32,500 nucleotides of DNA, taken from positions 1-32,500 of the forward strand of contig CAMDLY010000029.1 in assembly GCA_945902115.1 (NCBI GenBank), given 5' to 3'. This DNA is from Lishizhenia tianjinensis (lineage in GTDB: Bacteria > Bacteroidota > Bacteroidia > Flavobacteriales_D > Crocinitomicaceae). Each line of letters begins with the position of its first letter. Position 1 is the stretch's first letter. Both the position numbers and the translations under genes were made by a program. The notes below the pieces were generated by a model, which ran no database searches, was not told the origin of the DNA, and saw nothing but the letters and a program-made list of their open reading frames with translations. Shown one piece after another: positions 31,346 through 32,500 of the stretch.

Positions 31346-31998
31346 TGTCCCTGATATTACACGTAGAAACTGCAACTCGGGTTTGCTCTGTAGCATTATC
31401 CATAAATGGCGTTTTGCTTAACGAGATTTCTGAGCAAGGTGAAGGCTATGTGCATGGTGAAAGATTGACATTGATTATGCAAGAGGTCATGAAAAATTCT
31501 GAAAAAGAATTTGACCAATTAGATGCAGTGTCAATATCCATTGGTCCAGGATCATACACTGGGCTGAGAATAGGTCTTTCCACTGTTAAGGGGATTGCCT
31601 TTGCCTTAAGATGCCCAATTATAGAGCTAAACACCCTCGAGATTATTGCAAATAGCGTATCACACTCAGGTAATATATTTGCTATGTTAGATGCAAGACG
31701 GATGGAAGTTTATGCTCACGGGATTGATGGTCATAAAAACACCTTGTTTACCTCTTCACCAATGATATTAGATGAGTGGACATTCGCCGAATTTGATCCA
31801 ATTTTATGTGTTGGTGATGGTGCTGAAAAGACAAAAGAAATATGGAAAGATAGAAAAATAATATATTTCGATGAATTTGAATTGAAAGCTTCTTTGCAAA
31901 TTGAAAGGGCTGTTCAAAAATTTGAAATGAATTTATTTTCCGATCCCTCTAGCATAGTTCCAAAGTATTTAAAAGAATTTGAAATCAAAAAATCGTAA
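31345..31998 (+). CDS. tsaB: tRNA threonylcarbamoyladenosine biosynthesis protein TsaB
   Basis: TsaB is the scaffold partner of TsaD and TsaE in forming t6A37 on ANN-decoding tRNAs. The 217-residue protein has the ASKHA-fold N-terminus LILHVETATRVCSVAL and the family signature SIGPGSYTGLRIGLS (about 65-79). The putative catalytic metal residues of TsaD are absent, as expected for TsaB. The start is a GTG at 31345, sharing its first base with the TAG of the response regulator. The 3' end overlaps the convergent gene by 14 nt. Confidence 0.94.
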   Translation: MSLILHVETATRVCSVALSINGVLLNEISEQGEGYVHGERLTLIMQEVMKNSEKEFDQLDAVSISIGPGSYTGLRIGLSTVKGIAFALRCPIIELNTLEIIANSVSHSGNIFAMLDARRMEVYAHGIDGHKNTLFTSSPMILDEWTFAEFDPILCVGDGAEKTKEIWKDRKIIYFDEFELKASLQIERAVQKFEMNLFSDPSSIVPKYLKEFEIKKS

Positions 31999-32500
31999 GA
32001 CGTTGTTTGTGTATAGCTTCGTTGCCAAAAATATCTTTCACCACTAAAATTACTTGAATTTTACCTTTACTAATACTGGTGGATGAAGTACTAATGGTGT
32101 TACTCTTCAAATCGAAGTATACAGGGGTGAATTCATCATTGATGTAAAGAAAATATTCGCCGATCTCCGATTGCTGATCTGAAATTTTCCATTTGAATTG
32201 TTTTTGAGTACAACTCGTATCTGAAGATTTATAGCTAATTGCTGAAATTTTTGGAGCTAATGTATCCCATGTGAGTGACGGAATTCCTAGTGTTTTTGTT
32301 TCCGTAATAAGCTTTCCACTTTCAATGCGTGATTTCGAATATTTCTCTCCAATTTTAATGTATGACTTTTCTGGATTTTGATCTGGTAAGGGAACTACAA
32401 CAAATGCCGCTTTGCTAAGAGGGATTTTTGAATTGATTAAATTATTCTTTTTTACGGGTTGCATCAAGGTAAACGGCTCTAATTGAAACTGGAAGTTTTT
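31985..32500 (-). CDS. C-terminal part of a larger secreted protein, probably M23-family peptidase
   Basis: The frame is open through the window edge (172 codons visible), so the N-terminus is missing; the Met codons near 32467 are internal. The visible part is a beta-sandwich-like tail. It includes AFVVVPLPDQNPEKSYIKIG, LTWDTLAPKISAI, FKWKISDQQSEIGEYFLYI, TPVYFDLKSNTI and GKIQVILVVKDIFGNEA. This pattern (xLDTxAPxI..., DxxSxIxxYxxxI..., VxDxxGN) matches the C-terminal region of large M23 metallopeptidases of flavobacteria. The catalytic HxxxD and HxH motifs would be upstream and cannot be checked here. Confidence 0.6.
   Translation of the reverse strand, partial: KNFQFQLEPFTLMQPVKKNNLINSKIPLSKAAFVVVPLPDQNPEKSYIKIGEKYSKSRIESGKLITETKTLGIPSLTWDTLAPKISAISYKSSDTSCTQKQFKWKISDQQSEIGEYFLYINDEFTPVYFDLKSNTISTSSTSISKGKIQVILVVKDIFGNEAIHKQRLTIF

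Noticed and set aside
1..32500. CRISPR array, prophage, toxin-antitoxin pair or other defence island
   Set aside because: No regularly spaced repeats, integrase, phage structural genes or known defence domains were found. The DUF234 ATPase alone is not evidence of defence.

Overview
The window is AT-rich chromosomal DNA of a Bacteroidota bacterium, most likely a member of the Flavobacteriales (a Crocinitomicaceae/Fluviicola-like lineage is a guess). Support comes from the TAnnTTTG promoter boxes, the near absence of Shine-Dalgarno sequences, a C-terminal domain of the type IX secretion system (T9SS) on a secreted M43 protease, DUF5686 and DUF6427 family proteins, a DksA/TraR protein lacking most zinc cysteines, a long-insert LspA, and a PafA-type phosphatase. 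Most of the window is housekeeping sequence. I see no CRISPR array, prophage, intact insertion sequence or recognisable defence system.

Layout. 1-2.6 kb (minus): a truncated signal-peptide TPR protein and a DUF234-type ATPase. 2.6-3.1 kb: a small inverted-repeat element, a doubtful small ORF, and tRNA-Phe(GAA) with its terminator. 3.2-9.8 kb (plus): coaX, an outer-membrane barrel, a TPR protein, the lipopolysaccharide-export lipoprotein LptC, a small membrane protein and a DUF5686 outer-membrane protein, tightly packed and envelope-directed. 9.8-10.8 kb (minus): dksA-like gene and lspA. 10.95-16.7 kb (plus): DUF6427 membrane protein, purQ-purD, a CNNM/CorC membrane protein, a propeller-like lipoprotein and a HAD phosphatase, with many overlaps. 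16.7-19.1 kb: the multidomain T9SS-secreted protease, closed by a strong terminator.

19.15-23.6 kb (plus): ruvB-queG, then a unit of a small membrane protein, kynurenine 3-monooxygenase and a secreted protein. 23.6-27.9 kb (minus): metF with a secreted partner, and a PafA-like phosphatase coupled to a class III aminotransferase. 27.95-28.2 kb: what looks like a decayed gene. 28.2-30.5 kb (minus): an OmpR-type response regulator and a secreted VWD-domain protein. 30.65-32.5 kb: a second, divergent OmpR-type regulator coupled to tsaB, facing the C-terminus of what is probably an M23 peptidase.

The most unusual points are: promoter boxes placed exactly 4 nt before several start codons, which suggests leaderless mRNAs; an orphan intrinsic terminator between the two divergent response regulators, possibly ending a small RNA; the KMO three-gene unit; and two DNA relics (2670-2777 and 27958-28209). 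Nothing here proves a wholly new system.
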